A stretch of DNA of 64,000 bases from an uncultured Candidatus Melainabacteria bacterium (GTDB lineage Bacteria; Cyanobacteriota; Vampirovibrionia; Gastranaerophilales; Gastranaerophilaceae), in the NCBI GenBank assembly GCA_934757155.1, contig CAKVLI010000003.1:76841-140840 (forward strand), read 5' to 3'. A model generated the notes under the pieces. That model had not been told where the DNA came from and did no database searches. It was given only the letters and a program-made list of their open reading frames with translations. Position numbers and translations under genes: made by a program. This document shows, in pieces, positions 33,967-41,894 of the stretch (the stretch's first letter is position 1; each line of letters begins with the position of its first letter).

Positions 33967-35031
33967 ATGAAGAGAGTTTTGTTGTTTTTTGGAATAGTTT
34001 TATCTATGTTATCCGCAATGGCGGAAGATAATGTGCTTCAATCAATCGAGATTGAACCTGTAAAAGATACTTATAATATTGTTTTGGTTTCAGATAAAGC
34101 GGTTGATGTTAAAAAATCTGTTCAAGCTCAAAATAAGATTACTTTGACAATGAAAGATATCAGAGCATCAAAGACTTTGAATACTGTTTACAACAACGTT
34201 TCTAACGTTGATACAGTAATGGTTGAACCGGCAGGAAATGGCATTAGCATTTTCTTTCAAGCTGAGAATGCATCAGCAGCAACCGTTACATTCGATGCTT
34301 TAACTCCGGCTCCTGTTGCTGCAAAAACAGAATCTCGCAGTTTGAAACTCAATAATCCTATTGAAAGCTATGCACCAATTTATAGCGAAGATTTTCAAAC
34401 AGAGAAAACTTCTTCTTTGTTTAATAAATTGAAATCTTCTCAAGCTGTAGATACTTTGAAGGATTCTGTTGATGAAGATACAGCAAGCGATGTTGCACAC
34501 AAATGCGTTTCATTTGGTTTGGTTGGTTTATTGGCATTCGCGGTAATCAGATTGTTCAAACGTAAAGAACCTGAAATGCAAATCGGCTTGACTCAAAGTC
34601 TTAATGAACGTGAAATCAATATGTACAGAGGTATGCAGCCTTCAGTCCCGCAATATCCGCATGTTGAAAAACCGTTTACAACTGTTAATTACGGATTAAA
34701 TGCTTATCAAAAAGAAAACAGAAATCCTTACGAAACAGAACCTGTACAATTCCACAACCCAAGATTGAGAAGTTATGTAAATCAGGCTCCGCAAAATACA
34801 ATGACTCAACCTATTGGTTATTCATCAGCACAAAAAACTGCGACTGCAATTCAGGCACAGGCTAAAAAACTTACAACTCCTGTGAACACAGCTCCTGTAA
34901 ACCAGTCAAACCCTAATATTGATAATTTAAAGTTCTTAGAATCTATGACTGCTATTTATGAAAAAAGCGGACGTCACGATTTGGCAAGAGGCTTGAAAGC
35001 AAGCTTAACTAAGAATAAAGACCAAGTTTAA
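33967..35031 (+). CDS. AMIN-like secreted/membrane protein
   Basis: A 354-residue protein started at 33967 (MKRVLLFFG..., GGAGAG upstream); the frame extends back to 33880 but without a ribosome site. Residues 1-20 are a signal peptide. Residues about 23-110 form a small beta domain resembling AMIN (peptidoglycan/secretin-targeting) domains. A second hydrophobic segment lies at about 177-195, followed by a long Gln/Asn/Pro-rich tail. AMIN domains anchor amidases or secretins to the cell wall; with pilT in the window, a pilus or cell-division role is possible but not shown. Confidence 0.6.
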   Translation: MKRVLLFFGIVLSMLSAMAEDNVLQSIEIEPVKDTYNIVLVSDKAVDVKKSVQAQNKITLTMKDIRASKTLNTVYNNVSNVDTVMVEPAGNGISIFFQAENASAATVTFDALTPAPVAAKTESRSLKLNNPIESYAPIYSEDFQTEKTSSLFNKLKSSQAVDTLKDSVDEDTASDVAHKCVSFGLVGLLAFAVIRLFKRKEPEMQIGLTQSLNEREINMYRGMQPSVPQYPHVEKPFTTVNYGLNAYQKENRNPYETEPVQFHNPRLRSYVNQAPQNTMTQPIGYSSAQKTATAIQAQAKKLTTPVNTAPVNQSNPNIDNLKFLESMTAIYEKSGRHDLARGLKASLTKNKDQV

Positions 35032-35116
35032 TAAACACACAACAATCTTTTTCATAAAACTATACTAGTTTTTTGGCACTTAAGAACACACACAACTTGA
35101 GTGTCTTTTTATTTTT

Positions 35117-35125
35117 TGGTATAAT
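35117..35125 (+). promoter_or_regulatory. Extended -10 promoter element
   Basis: TGG-TATAAT, 20 bases before the ATG at 35146, which has GGAGGGG as Shine-Dalgarno. An imperfect terminator-like hairpin lies just upstream near 35076-35107. Confidence 0.6.
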
Positions 35126-35145
35126 CCTCTGCATACGGAGGGGCT

Positions 35146-35454
35146 ATGGGGTTTAAAGTAGGATATGTTTTAGCGGGGTTGGTAGGGCTTTGGCTTTATG
35201 CTGATTATTCAGCCTATAAGGATAAACGCAATACCTTAAAAGAGGCTGTTCAAACAAGAGATTACACCAGATACCAAAATTTGAGGGAAAAAATTGCGTC
35301 TAATCGCGGAATGGCGGATTCTTATTCTGTTTGGTTGAAGGAATATAACGCAATGCAGGATTCTATAAGACTTGATAGTGTTGCAAGAAAAGCATACTTA
35401 GAGGGTGCAAATATGGTCCGTGACAGCATTAAAAAGGCCTCAAAGATAAGGTAA
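35146..35454 (+). CDS. Small membrane-anchored helical protein
   Basis: A 102-residue protein with one N-terminal membrane helix (about 5-20, VGYVLAGLVGLWLYA) and a long charged helical remainder that may form a coiled coil. No family recognised. It has its own extended -10 promoter and strong Shine-Dalgarno, and ends 6 bases before the DUF4127 gene, so both are probably co-transcribed. Confidence 0.6.
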   Translation: MGFKVGYVLAGLVGLWLYADYSAYKDKRNTLKEAVQTRDYTRYQNLREKIASNRGMADSYSVWLKEYNAMQDSIRLDSVARKAYLEGANMVRDSIKKASKIR

Positions 35455-35460
35455 AATTGT

Positions 35461-36774
35461 ATGAAAATTTGTTTTATTCCAATAGATAATCGTCCTGTGT
35501 GCTATACTTTGGCTCAACAGATTTGTGCGATGGATTCGGAGATTGAACTTTTTATTCCACCTCGTGAAATGCTTGGTGGTTTACAAAGAATTTCTGATAT
35601 TGATGGAATTCTTGATTGGATGGAGAAACTTTCGGAAACGGATTCAATGATTTTATCCTTAGATACGATTGCTTACGGGGGATTGATTCCTTCCAGAAGA
35701 GGGAAAGAAACTTTTGATGAGATTAAAGCGCGCTTAGAAAGATTAAAACCGCTGCTTTGTGGAAAAAAAGTTTACGCGTTTTCAAGCATAATGCGGATTT
35801 CAAATAATAATTACAACGAAGAAGAAAAAGAATACTGGTCAGAGTATGGCAAGAAGATTTTTCAGTATTCTTTCAACGGCGGCGGAGAAACTGATATTCC
35901 GAAAGAGATTATTGATGACTATTTGGGAACAAGAAGGCGTAATTTTGAGGTGAATAAACTTTATATTGAATGGCAAAAAGAGGGCTTGTTTGATACTTTG
36001 ATTTTCTCAAAAGACGATTGTGCAGAAAAAGGATTTAATGTTGATGAAGCTCGCGAATTAGAGCGTTTGGGCGGAAAGACAAAAACCGGCGCGGACGAAA
36101 TTCCATTGGGTCTTCTTGCGCGCTCGATTGAAAAGGATATAAAGGTTTTTGTGGAGTATTCCGAGCCTGAATACAAAGACAGAATTTCTAATTACGAAGA
36201 TGTTTCAATTGAAAAATCCGTTCACGGACAATTAGAGCTTTGCGGATATAGGACTGTCGAGAACGCCGAGGATGCGGATTTAATTTTGTATGTCAATAAT
36301 TTTATTGAGAAACAAGGCGAACATGTAATGGACTGGGATACTTTGGATAATTGGGGTGAACGTGACTTTACTCCACCGGCTAAACCATATGCAATAGCGG
36401 ATGTTAGGTACGCAAACGGAGCGGATAATAAGTTTGTGGAAAAAATATTACCCAAATTGGATGATAATTTTTATGGTTACGCAGGCTGGAACACTTCTGC
36501 TAACACTCTTGGAAGTTTACTTGCAGGCGTAAAAGTAAGGGGTAAATGTCGTAAATGGTGTAAAGATGCTTTTAAACAGCTCCAAATGGTTAGATTTCTT
36601 GACGATTGGGCTTATCAGGCAAATATTCGTGTAAACGGTCAAACTCCGGACATAAAAGAAAAAATGAAACCGTTTGAAGACAGACTATCAAAGACTTTTG
36701 GGTATACAAAAACCAGTTCTATTAAATACATTTACCCCTGGGGTCGAAGTTTTGAGATAGAAGTTTCTTTGTGA
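35461..36774 (+). CDS. DUF4127 family protein
   Basis: A 437-residue protein, shorter than many DUF4127 members. The family's N-terminal signature is clear: MKICFIPIDNRPVCY, PPREMLGG, SLDTIAYGGLIPSRR and SSIMRISNNN. The conserved Asp/Arg/His residues and the alpha/beta layout suggest a hydrolase or deglycosylation-linked enzyme, but the family is uncharacterised. The second half shows GYAGWNTSANTLGS, another family hallmark. Operon partner of the small membrane protein upstream. Confidence 0.85.
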   Translation: MKICFIPIDNRPVCYTLAQQICAMDSEIELFIPPREMLGGLQRISDIDGILDWMEKLSETDSMILSLDTIAYGGLIPSRRGKETFDEIKARLERLKPLLCGKKVYAFSSIMRISNNNYNEEEKEYWSEYGKKIFQYSFNGGGETDIPKEIIDDYLGTRRRNFEVNKLYIEWQKEGLFDTLIFSKDDCAEKGFNVDEARELERLGGKTKTGADEIPLGLLARSIEKDIKVFVEYSEPEYKDRISNYEDVSIEKSVHGQLELCGYRTVENAEDADLILYVNNFIEKQGEHVMDWDTLDNWGERDFTPPAKPYAIADVRYANGADNKFVEKILPKLDDNFYGYAGWNTSANTLGSLLAGVKVRGKCRKWCKDAFKQLQMVRFLDDWAYQANIRVNGQTPDIKEKMKPFEDRLSKTFGYTKTSSIKYIYPWGRSFEIEVSL

Positions 36775-36778
36775 TAAT
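36770..36778 (+). promoter_or_regulatory. Extended -10 with start-proximal position (U32 gene)
   Basis: TGT-GATAAT ends 8 bases before the ATG at 36787. No Shine-Dalgarno is visible, so the mRNA may be nearly leaderless. Confidence 0.4.
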
Positions 36779-36786
36779 ATCAGTTT

Positions 36787-38064
36787 ATGAACAAACCTGA
36801 ATTATTGATGCCTGCGGGCAATATTGAAAAACTTAAATATGCCATCAAGTATGGTGCAGATGCTGTGTATCTTGGAGTCGTGGACTTCAGTTTACGCGCA
36901 ATGAGAAAAGGCGAGCTTATCACTTTAGATAATTTAAAGTTCGCTATTGATACAGCAAGGGAAATGGGGGCAAAAGCATATTTGACCCTGAATATTTTTG
37001 GATTTAATAAAGACATCAAATTGTTGGAATCTTGTATGGATAAGATTTCCGAATCTAATCCTGATGCTCTGATTATAAGTGATGTTGGTATTATGCGTCT
37101 TGCGCAAAAATATATGCCAAAAACAGATATTCATGTAAGTACACAGGCAAATATTTTAAACTATGAGGCTGTGCGTTTTTGGCAGGATATGGGTGCTACA
37201 AGGGCAATTTTGGCAAGGGAACTTCCTATAAAAGATGTTGCGGAAATCAAACAAAAAGTGCCTGAAATGGAGTTGGAATGCTTTATTCATGGCGCACAAT
37301 GTGTTTCTTTCTCCGGAAGATGTTTGCTGAGCGATTATATGACAAACGGTGAGAGAAAAGCTAATTCCGGAAACTGTTCTCAGCCTTGCAGATGGAGCTA
37401 TAAACTTGTTGAAGAAACTCGCCCCGGGGAATATCAGGAGATTGTTCAAGATGACAAAGGCACACATATTCTTTCAACGAAGGATTTATGTCTTGTAAAA
37501 CATTTGAAAGATATGATTGAAGCAGGGATAGATTCTTTCAAAGTAGAAGGCAGAACAAAGAGCCTTTATTACGTTTCTGCTACTGCGAAAGCCTATAGAG
37601 AAGCAATTGACGCGGTTATGCAAAACCCTGACGCTGATATGGAACCATATTTTGAAGAGCTTTTGAAGGTGGGTAACAGAGGATATACAACCGGATTTTA
37701 CTTGGGTGAAGGCTATCCGAAGGATGGATACAGCTATGATATTTCAAAAGGTTTAGCCGGGGCTGATTTCTTGTGCGAAATCTCCGGTCGAGCAAGATGT
37801 GTTCCTGAAGGTTTGATTGACAATATGATAGATGACCCGAATGGTGATTGGTATAGAATTAAGATTAAAAATAAATTCTATAAGAACGAAGATATCGAGA
37901 TTATCTCACCGTCAGAGAAATTCATAACTCAAGTGACAGATATTAAAACTTCTAAGGGTGAGGTGCTTGAGCTTGCAAATACTAATGATGATTTGTATGT
38001 AAAATTTGCGAAAGCTCCTAAGGAGTACGAATATGCAATGGCAAGAACTATTGGGATTAAATAA
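36787..38064 (+). CDS. trhP: U32 family peptidase-like protein (TrhP/YegQ type)
   Basis: A 425-residue protein. The U32 core has YGADAVYLGV near the N-terminus and ELECFIHGAQCVSFSGRCLLSD. The later GNCSQPCRW completes the conserved Cys set that likely binds an iron-sulfur cluster. DGIDSFKVEGRTKS-type and VGNRGYTTGFY segments complete it. The TrhP/YegQ group takes part in tRNA U34 hydroxylation; related U32 members act on 23S rRNA (RlhA) or ubiquinone (UbiU). The tRNA role is the best guess from overall similarity. It is followed 9 bases later by the YqeG gene. Confidence 0.85.
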   Translation: MNKPELLMPAGNIEKLKYAIKYGADAVYLGVVDFSLRAMRKGELITLDNLKFAIDTAREMGAKAYLTLNIFGFNKDIKLLESCMDKISESNPDALIISDVGIMRLAQKYMPKTDIHVSTQANILNYEAVRFWQDMGATRAILARELPIKDVAEIKQKVPEMELECFIHGAQCVSFSGRCLLSDYMTNGERKANSGNCSQPCRWSYKLVEETRPGEYQEIVQDDKGTHILSTKDLCLVKHLKDMIEAGIDSFKVEGRTKSLYYVSATAKAYREAIDAVMQNPDADMEPYFEELLKVGNRGYTTGFYLGEGYPKDGYSYDISKGLAGADFLCEISGRARCVPEGLIDNMIDDPNGDWYRIKIKNKFYKNEDIEIISPSEKFITQVTDIKTSKGEVLELANTNDDLYVKFAKAPKEYEYAMARTIGIK

Positions 38065-38073
38065 GGAATAAAG

Positions 38074-38553
38074 ATGTTTTTAAAACCTGACTATAATTTG
38101 AACAATGTTTATGAAATTGATTTTGAAGAGCTTAAATCATTGGGAGTAAAGTGCTTGATGTTTGACCTGGATAGCACAGTTATGGTTTCAAAATCTGCGA
38201 CATTTTTACCCGAAACATTGGAATGGTTCAGAGGATTTTTGGACGATTTTGAGGTTGCAATCATTTCAAACAATAAACGCGAAGAATATATTGAAAACGC
38301 ATCAAAACTTGCGCCTTGCCGAGTTATAGGAAGGGCGGATAAACCTAATCCGAAGGTTATGCGCGGATATTTGGAAGAAGTTGGAATAGAACCTCATTGT
38401 GCCGTAATGGTAGGTGATAGACCGCTTACTGATATTTTAGCGGGCAAGCTTTTGGGATGCAAAACTATTTTGGTGGGTTCAATCAATCCTAAGGAAAATT
38501 TTCCGACAAGATTCGTTCGAGCTTTAGAGAGAAGTACGATAAGAAATTGGTAG
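38074..38553 (+). CDS. YqeG family HAD-IIIA phosphatase
   Basis: A 159-residue haloacid-dehalogenase. HAD motif I is LMFDLDSTVM (about 29-38), motif II AIISNNK, and motif III/IV with Lys and VMVGDRPLTDI (about 110-120). Size and motif set match the YqeG/GEP4-type family (phosphatidylglycerophosphatase-like or nucleotide phosphatase). It overlaps nothing and follows the U32 gene by 9 bases, so they are likely one transcript. Substrate uncertain. Confidence 0.85.
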   Translation: MFLKPDYNLNNVYEIDFEELKSLGVKCLMFDLDSTVMVSKSATFLPETLEWFRGFLDDFEVAIISNNKREEYIENASKLAPCRVIGRADKPNPKVMRGYLEEVGIEPHCAVMVGDRPLTDILAGKLLGCKTILVGSINPKENFPTRFVRALERSTIRNW

Positions 38554-38616
38554 AATTTCCCTACTTGCATAAACCTCTGTTTATGTTAGCATGGTTTTCA
38601 TAAGGAGAAATATTTT

Positions 38617-38919
38617 ATGAAAAACTATGAATTACTAACGGTTTTCAAGCCAAGTCTTGATTCTGAAGAATTAGACAAAGCTTTGGACAAAATTTCAGAA
38701 GAAGTTAAGTCATATAAAGGTTCTGTAGCGTCTGTTGACAAAATGGGACGTAAAAAATTGGCTTACGATGTGCAAGGTTACAGAGACGGGTTCTTCGCTA
38801 CAATGGTTCTCTCTATTCCGGGTGAATCAGTTGTTGAATTTAAGAGAAACCTTAAACTTAATGAAAATGTTTTAAGATTTATGTTTATGGAAGTATCTAA
38901 AAAAGCGCAAGCAGTTTAG
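38617..38919 (+). CDS. rpsF: Ribosomal protein S6
   Basis: A 100-residue S6 with the standard start (MKNYELLTVFKPSL) and core strand (GRKKLAYDVQGYRDGFFATM). It binds 16S rRNA next to S18. An AAGGAG Shine-Dalgarno precedes the ATG. First gene of the classic rpsF-ssb-rpsR unit, complete here. A TAGCAT-like -10 lies just upstream. Confidence 0.97.
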   Translation: MKNYELLTVFKPSLDSEELDKALDKISEEVKSYKGSVASVDKMGRKKLAYDVQGYRDGFFATMVLSIPGESVVEFKRNLKLNENVLRFMFMEVSKKAQAV

Positions 38920-38946
38920 ACAACAGTAGTAAAGAGGTAGAACTTT

Positions 38947-39342
38947 ATGTCATTAGCAAAAGCAGTTGTAACAGGCTCTGTGTTTAGAGCTCCGGAAAAA
39001 CGTTTTACACAAAACAACATTCCTGTATCATCTTTCGTTCTCAACATTGGTGACAGAGAAGAAATGTTAATTAGAGTTGTTGTAAGAAGAGCTTCTCTTG
39101 ATGAAGTTGTTTCGGCAATTTCAAAAGACGACAGAGTTCTTGTGGAAGGCAGACTCCAAATTACGACTGTAAAAAATGACGCGGGTGCTGAGAGAAGAAT
39201 TTTCGAAATCGATGCAAACACTATCGAAATGATGGGTGCAGGTGCTTCAACACCAACGGCATCATCTGACAAAGATATCGTTAAATTCTCTCAGGAAGAA
39301 TTCTCTGATGAACTAATCGGGGAAGACGAAATCCCGTTCTAA
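38947..39342 (+). CDS. ssb: Single-stranded DNA-binding protein
   Basis: A 131-residue SSB with an OB fold (VTGSVFRAPEKRFT, VEGRLQITTVKND) and the acidic C-terminal tail ending DEIPF, which recruits replication and repair proteins. Shorter than E. coli SSB, as in many bacteria with a compact linker. Middle gene of rpsF-ssb-rpsR, so its synthesis is tied to ribosome genes. Confidence 0.95.
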   Translation: MSLAKAVVTGSVFRAPEKRFTQNNIPVSSFVLNIGDREEMLIRVVVRRASLDEVVSAISKDDRVLVEGRLQITTVKNDAGAERRIFEIDANTIEMMGAGASTPTASSDKDIVKFSQEEFSDELIGEDEIPF

Positions 39343-39384
39343 AAAGAATACTTATGATAGAAGGCTAGAAAGGCAAATAAAACA

Positions 39385-39618
39385 ATGGCAAAACAAGACA
39401 TGAACGATCGTAAAAAACGTAAAACCTGCTCATTCTGTGCAGACCACGTTGATCACATCGATTACAAAGACGCTGCTAAGTTGAAAAGATACTTAACAGA
39501 AGCTGGTAAAATCATTCCGAGAAGAGTTACTGGTAACTGTGCAGAACACCAAAGAATGATTGCAAAAGCTATTAAAAGAGCTAGAGAAGCTGCAATTATC
39601 AGCTATGTATTTGATTAA
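39385..39618 (+). CDS. rpsR: Ribosomal protein S18
   Basis: A 77-residue S18 with the conserved CSFC, IDYKDAAKLKRYLTEAGKIIPRR and AIKRAREAAIISY segments. The CSFC-x(n)-H-x-C arrangement (Cys at the N-terminus and GNCAEHQ) suggests a zinc-binding (C+) form. Last gene of the rpsF unit, followed by a terminator at 39647. Confidence 0.96.
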   Translation: MAKQDMNDRKKRKTCSFCADHVDHIDYKDAAKLKRYLTEAGKIIPRRVTGNCAEHQRMIAKAIKRAREAAIISYVFD

Positions 39619-39646
39619 TCAAATAAAGTCAGTATAAGTATTAAGG

Positions 39647-39676
39647 GAATGGCGAATTTTATTTTGCCATTCTTTG
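39647..39676 (+). terminator. Terminator of the rpsF-ssb-rpsR operon
   Basis: Stem gaatggcgaa / ttttgccattc-type (39647-39656 with 39663-39672, one G-T pair), then a T-rich stretch. Confidence 0.7.
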
Positions 39677-39705
39677 TTTAACACAATAGTAAGAAGGATT
39701 ATGCT

Positions 39706-39894
39706 ATGAACAATCAAATCACAATCAGATCAGACAGAAAAGAAGATTACACTTTTCAGTACAAAGGTGAAGACGTAACTTTAAAAGCCGGAAGCATTAT
39801 CAGTATTGCAGATGGTTTGAGCGAAGTTGTTCTTCCGACTTGTGCAATGAAAATTGTAAAAAACTTGATTGTAATTAAGGAAGATGTGAAGTAG
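39706..39894 (+). CDS. Small conserved-looking beta protein
   Basis: A 62-residue protein with an evenly beta-forming sequence (TFQYKGEDVTLKAGSIISI). GAAGGA lies upstream of the ATG. No family recognised. It stands between two terminators (39647 and 39917), so it is a separate transcript. Small size and strong ribosome site support expression. Confidence 0.6.
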   Translation: MNNQITIRSDRKEDYTFQYKGEDVTLKAGSIISIADGLSEVVLPTCAMKIVKNLIVIKEDVK

Positions 39895-39916
39895 TAGAGA
39901 ACAAAATACAAATTTT

Positions 39917-39952
39917 AAAATCGGCTGACCGTGTGGTTAGCCGATTTTTTTT
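39917..39952 (+). terminator. Terminator of the 62-residue protein gene
   Basis: A 14-bp stem (39917-39930 and 39935-39948, one G-T pair) around gtgt, then a run of eight T. Confidence 0.85.
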
Positions 39953-40014
39953 GTAATAAATCAGTCATTTATGGGATAGCATGAAACAGTAAGTTGAGGT
40001 TATCATGTTACGGA

Positions 40015-40079
40015 ATTAAATCTTTTTCACATTTCCAGCAATTTATTATTCCATTAGGTCTTTTAAGACCTTTTTTTTA
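40015..40079 (+). ncRNA. Candidate small RNA, copy B (conserved 39-mer plus terminator)
   Basis: Bases 40015-40053 match copy A (30407-30445) at about 32 of 39 positions. A hairpin aggtctt / aagacct (40056-40071) and T-run follow. The nearest -10-like sequence is TATCAT at 40001-40006, giving a predicted start near 40013. Same order of parts as copy A. Confidence 0.45.
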
Positions 40080-40157
40080 ACATATCTAAACATCTTATTG
40101 AAAAAGAAGTGGTTATATATTACCATATATTGCAAGATATATCATAGGAGTTAAATT

Positions 40158-40385
40158 ATGATAAGACCTATTCAAATCAGTGACGTTAATTTCAGCGGAA
40201 AAGGTGTTAAACCTAAGAATTTGAAACGAGTTATTAAACAAGGTCTACCAAAGGGACTTTCTCAATACATGCCAAAGATTAAAGTTGATAAAGATGTTGC
40301 GACTGGAATGGCAATCGGAAGCGGAATGTTTTCCGGTAGTGTTGCTACTTCTGCAATTTATTCCTTCTTTACATCTTATTCATAA
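40158..40385 (+). CDS. Small protein with N-terminal NFSGK motif
   Basis: A 75-residue basic protein. Residues 10-15 (VNFSGK) match the Phe-x-Gly/Ala-Lys/Arg motif seen in the ART-like protein and others here. The end is hydrophobic (about 50-72, MAIGSGMFSGSVATSAIYSF), perhaps membrane-interacting. TAGGAG precedes the ATG. It is convergent with the acyltransferase-like gene. No family recognised. Confidence 0.55.
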   Translation: MIRPIQISDVNFSGKGVKPKNLKRVIKQGLPKGLSQYMPKIKVDKDVATGMAIGSGMFSGSVATSAIYSFFTSYS

Positions 40386-40390
40386 TTCAG

Positions 40391-41542
40391 TTATATTGTA
40401 TCTTCCAAAACGTGGAGAACGTTATCGTCTTTGATTGTTCCAACATTTTTGATTTGCTCGGCGGCTTTTCTTTTGCAAGAAACCAGATTGTCGCACAAAA
40501 TTCCTGAAATGTAATCCCGTGTTTTTCTGTATTTTATAGGTTCTCCCTTGTCTAAAATCGGGCGATATCCGTCTTGGTCTTGCGGAGTGTTTTGAATATA
40601 TTTGTAATAGCTTTCACTGCTCAGTTCTTTATCAGCAGTACCTTGTGTAAAGAGCAGGTTGTCATTTTCTTTTTTGAAAAATAATGGTTCTCCGATGTGA
40701 ATAGAACCGACGTTGCCCTTGTATGCAAACCCGAGTGGAACGACTTTTACGCGATCTTTTTGTTTTGCGACAGCTTTTATTATGTCAGAAACTCCGCCTT
40801 GAAATTTCCAGCTTGAGTCAAGTTTTTTGAAAGCGCACATTCTGCCTTCCGGAAAGATGAACAAATTGATTTTGTTATCAATTAAATCTTTAATAAGTTT
40901 TGAGGTTATTCTTCCGTTGAATACATGATTTACGCTGTGTATTGTAGCATCTACACCAACGGCTCCTATAGTTTGGGCTATCTTTTGTGAATCATTGTCC
41001 ATTGAGTCGATAATATCTTTGTTCAGAATTATTTTGGGATGAGGGCAAGTTTCTGATTTGCCTTTGAGAATATATTCGCGAGAAAGCAAGGCGTTAAAAA
41101 AGTTTAGCATCTTGCCGTCTTGACTTTGTTTGTCATGATTCATTATAAAAATGCAGGATTCGTCTGAGTCTGCAATCTTTTGCATCTCCCCATTTTCGAT
41201 ATTTATTTCAATTTCCTTTCCGGCACCAAACATTCTTGAAATCATATACACAGCTCCCATGTATTGATGGGAGGATTCATCAATCGCGGTAATTTTGTTG
41301 ATAAATTTTTGCGACTCGGAAATGGTTTCTGCTTTTTGTTTGTTGAAAATTTTGTAGAAGTTTTGTTGAAGTTTTGAGAAAGTTTTTAACCCTTTATTTA
41401 TTGATTTTCTCAGTGCAAACTCTGCCTTGACGCTTTTCTTTTCAGCAAAAACATAGTATTTATCAGATAAATACGCTTTAAACATCGGTGATGTTCTTGA
41501 TTGTATTGAATTGTAGTTGTATTCAACTCTGTTTATTTTCAT
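40391..41542 (-). CDS. PlsC-like acyltransferase
   Basis: A 383-residue protein. The acyltransferase H-x4-D motif is MNHDKQSQD and the second motif is FIFPEGRM, as in 1-acyl-glycerol-3-phosphate acyltransferases. About 90 residues precede the catalytic domain; residues 19-24 (PMFKAY) resemble the N-terminal Phe-x-Ala motif of its neighbours. It would attach an acyl chain to a lysophospholipid or glycolipid at the membrane. The upstream 70-residue gene overlaps its start by 4 bases. Substrate unknown. Confidence 0.75.
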   Translation of the reverse strand: MKINRVEYNYNSIQSRTSPMFKAYLSDKYYVFAEKKSVKAEFALRKSINKGLKTFSKLQQNFYKIFNKQKAETISESQKFINKITAIDESSHQYMGAVYMISRMFGAGKEIEINIENGEMQKIADSDESCIFIMNHDKQSQDGKMLNFFNALLSREYILKGKSETCPHPKIILNKDIIDSMDNDSQKIAQTIGAVGVDATIHSVNHVFNGRITSKLIKDLIDNKINLFIFPEGRMCAFKKLDSSWKFQGGVSDIIKAVAKQKDRVKVVPLGFAYKGNVGSIHIGEPLFFKKENDNLLFTQGTADKELSSESYYKYIQNTPQDQDGYRPILDKGEPIKYRKTRDYISGILCDNLVSCKRKAAEQIKNVGTIKDDNVLHVLEDTI

Positions 41543-41751
41543 TTTACACTCGGCATTTTTGTATGTTTTTTGATTCCAAAAAGTAATTTCTGTAACCAGC
41601 TGGGTTCTTTTGTCTTGACAGGCATAGAGTGGTTATTCATCTGACTGGTTCCGCGTGAACCGCCTATCATAAAATTGGGCTTTATGTTAGTGTTAGGCTT
41701 TTTTAAAAGTATCCTTGCCTGAAAATTTATAGGATTTATATTTTGTTGCAT
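41539..41751 (-). CDS. Small protein with N-terminal INFQAR motif
   Basis: A 70-residue Lys-rich protein, unrecognised. Residues 8-13 (INFQAR) follow the Phe-x-Gly/Ala-Lys/Arg pattern found in several proteins of this region. It overlaps the acyltransferase start by 4 bases and so is probably co-translated with it. An AAGGA-like site lies before the ATG. Confidence 0.5.
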   Translation of the reverse strand: MQQNINPINFQARILLKKPNTNIKPNFMIGGSRGTSQMNNHSMPVKTKEPSWLQKLLFGIKKHTKMPSVK

Positions 41752-41894
41752 GCTAAATTATCCTTTTTTAATAATAAAATGTGTGAATAAATTTTTTGCT
41801 ACTTGAGTTACATGTTGCATATTATGTTTGCCTATATTATGATAAACTGTGTACAGTGTGTGTATTTTAACCATCAATTAAGTGGGGCTGTGTA

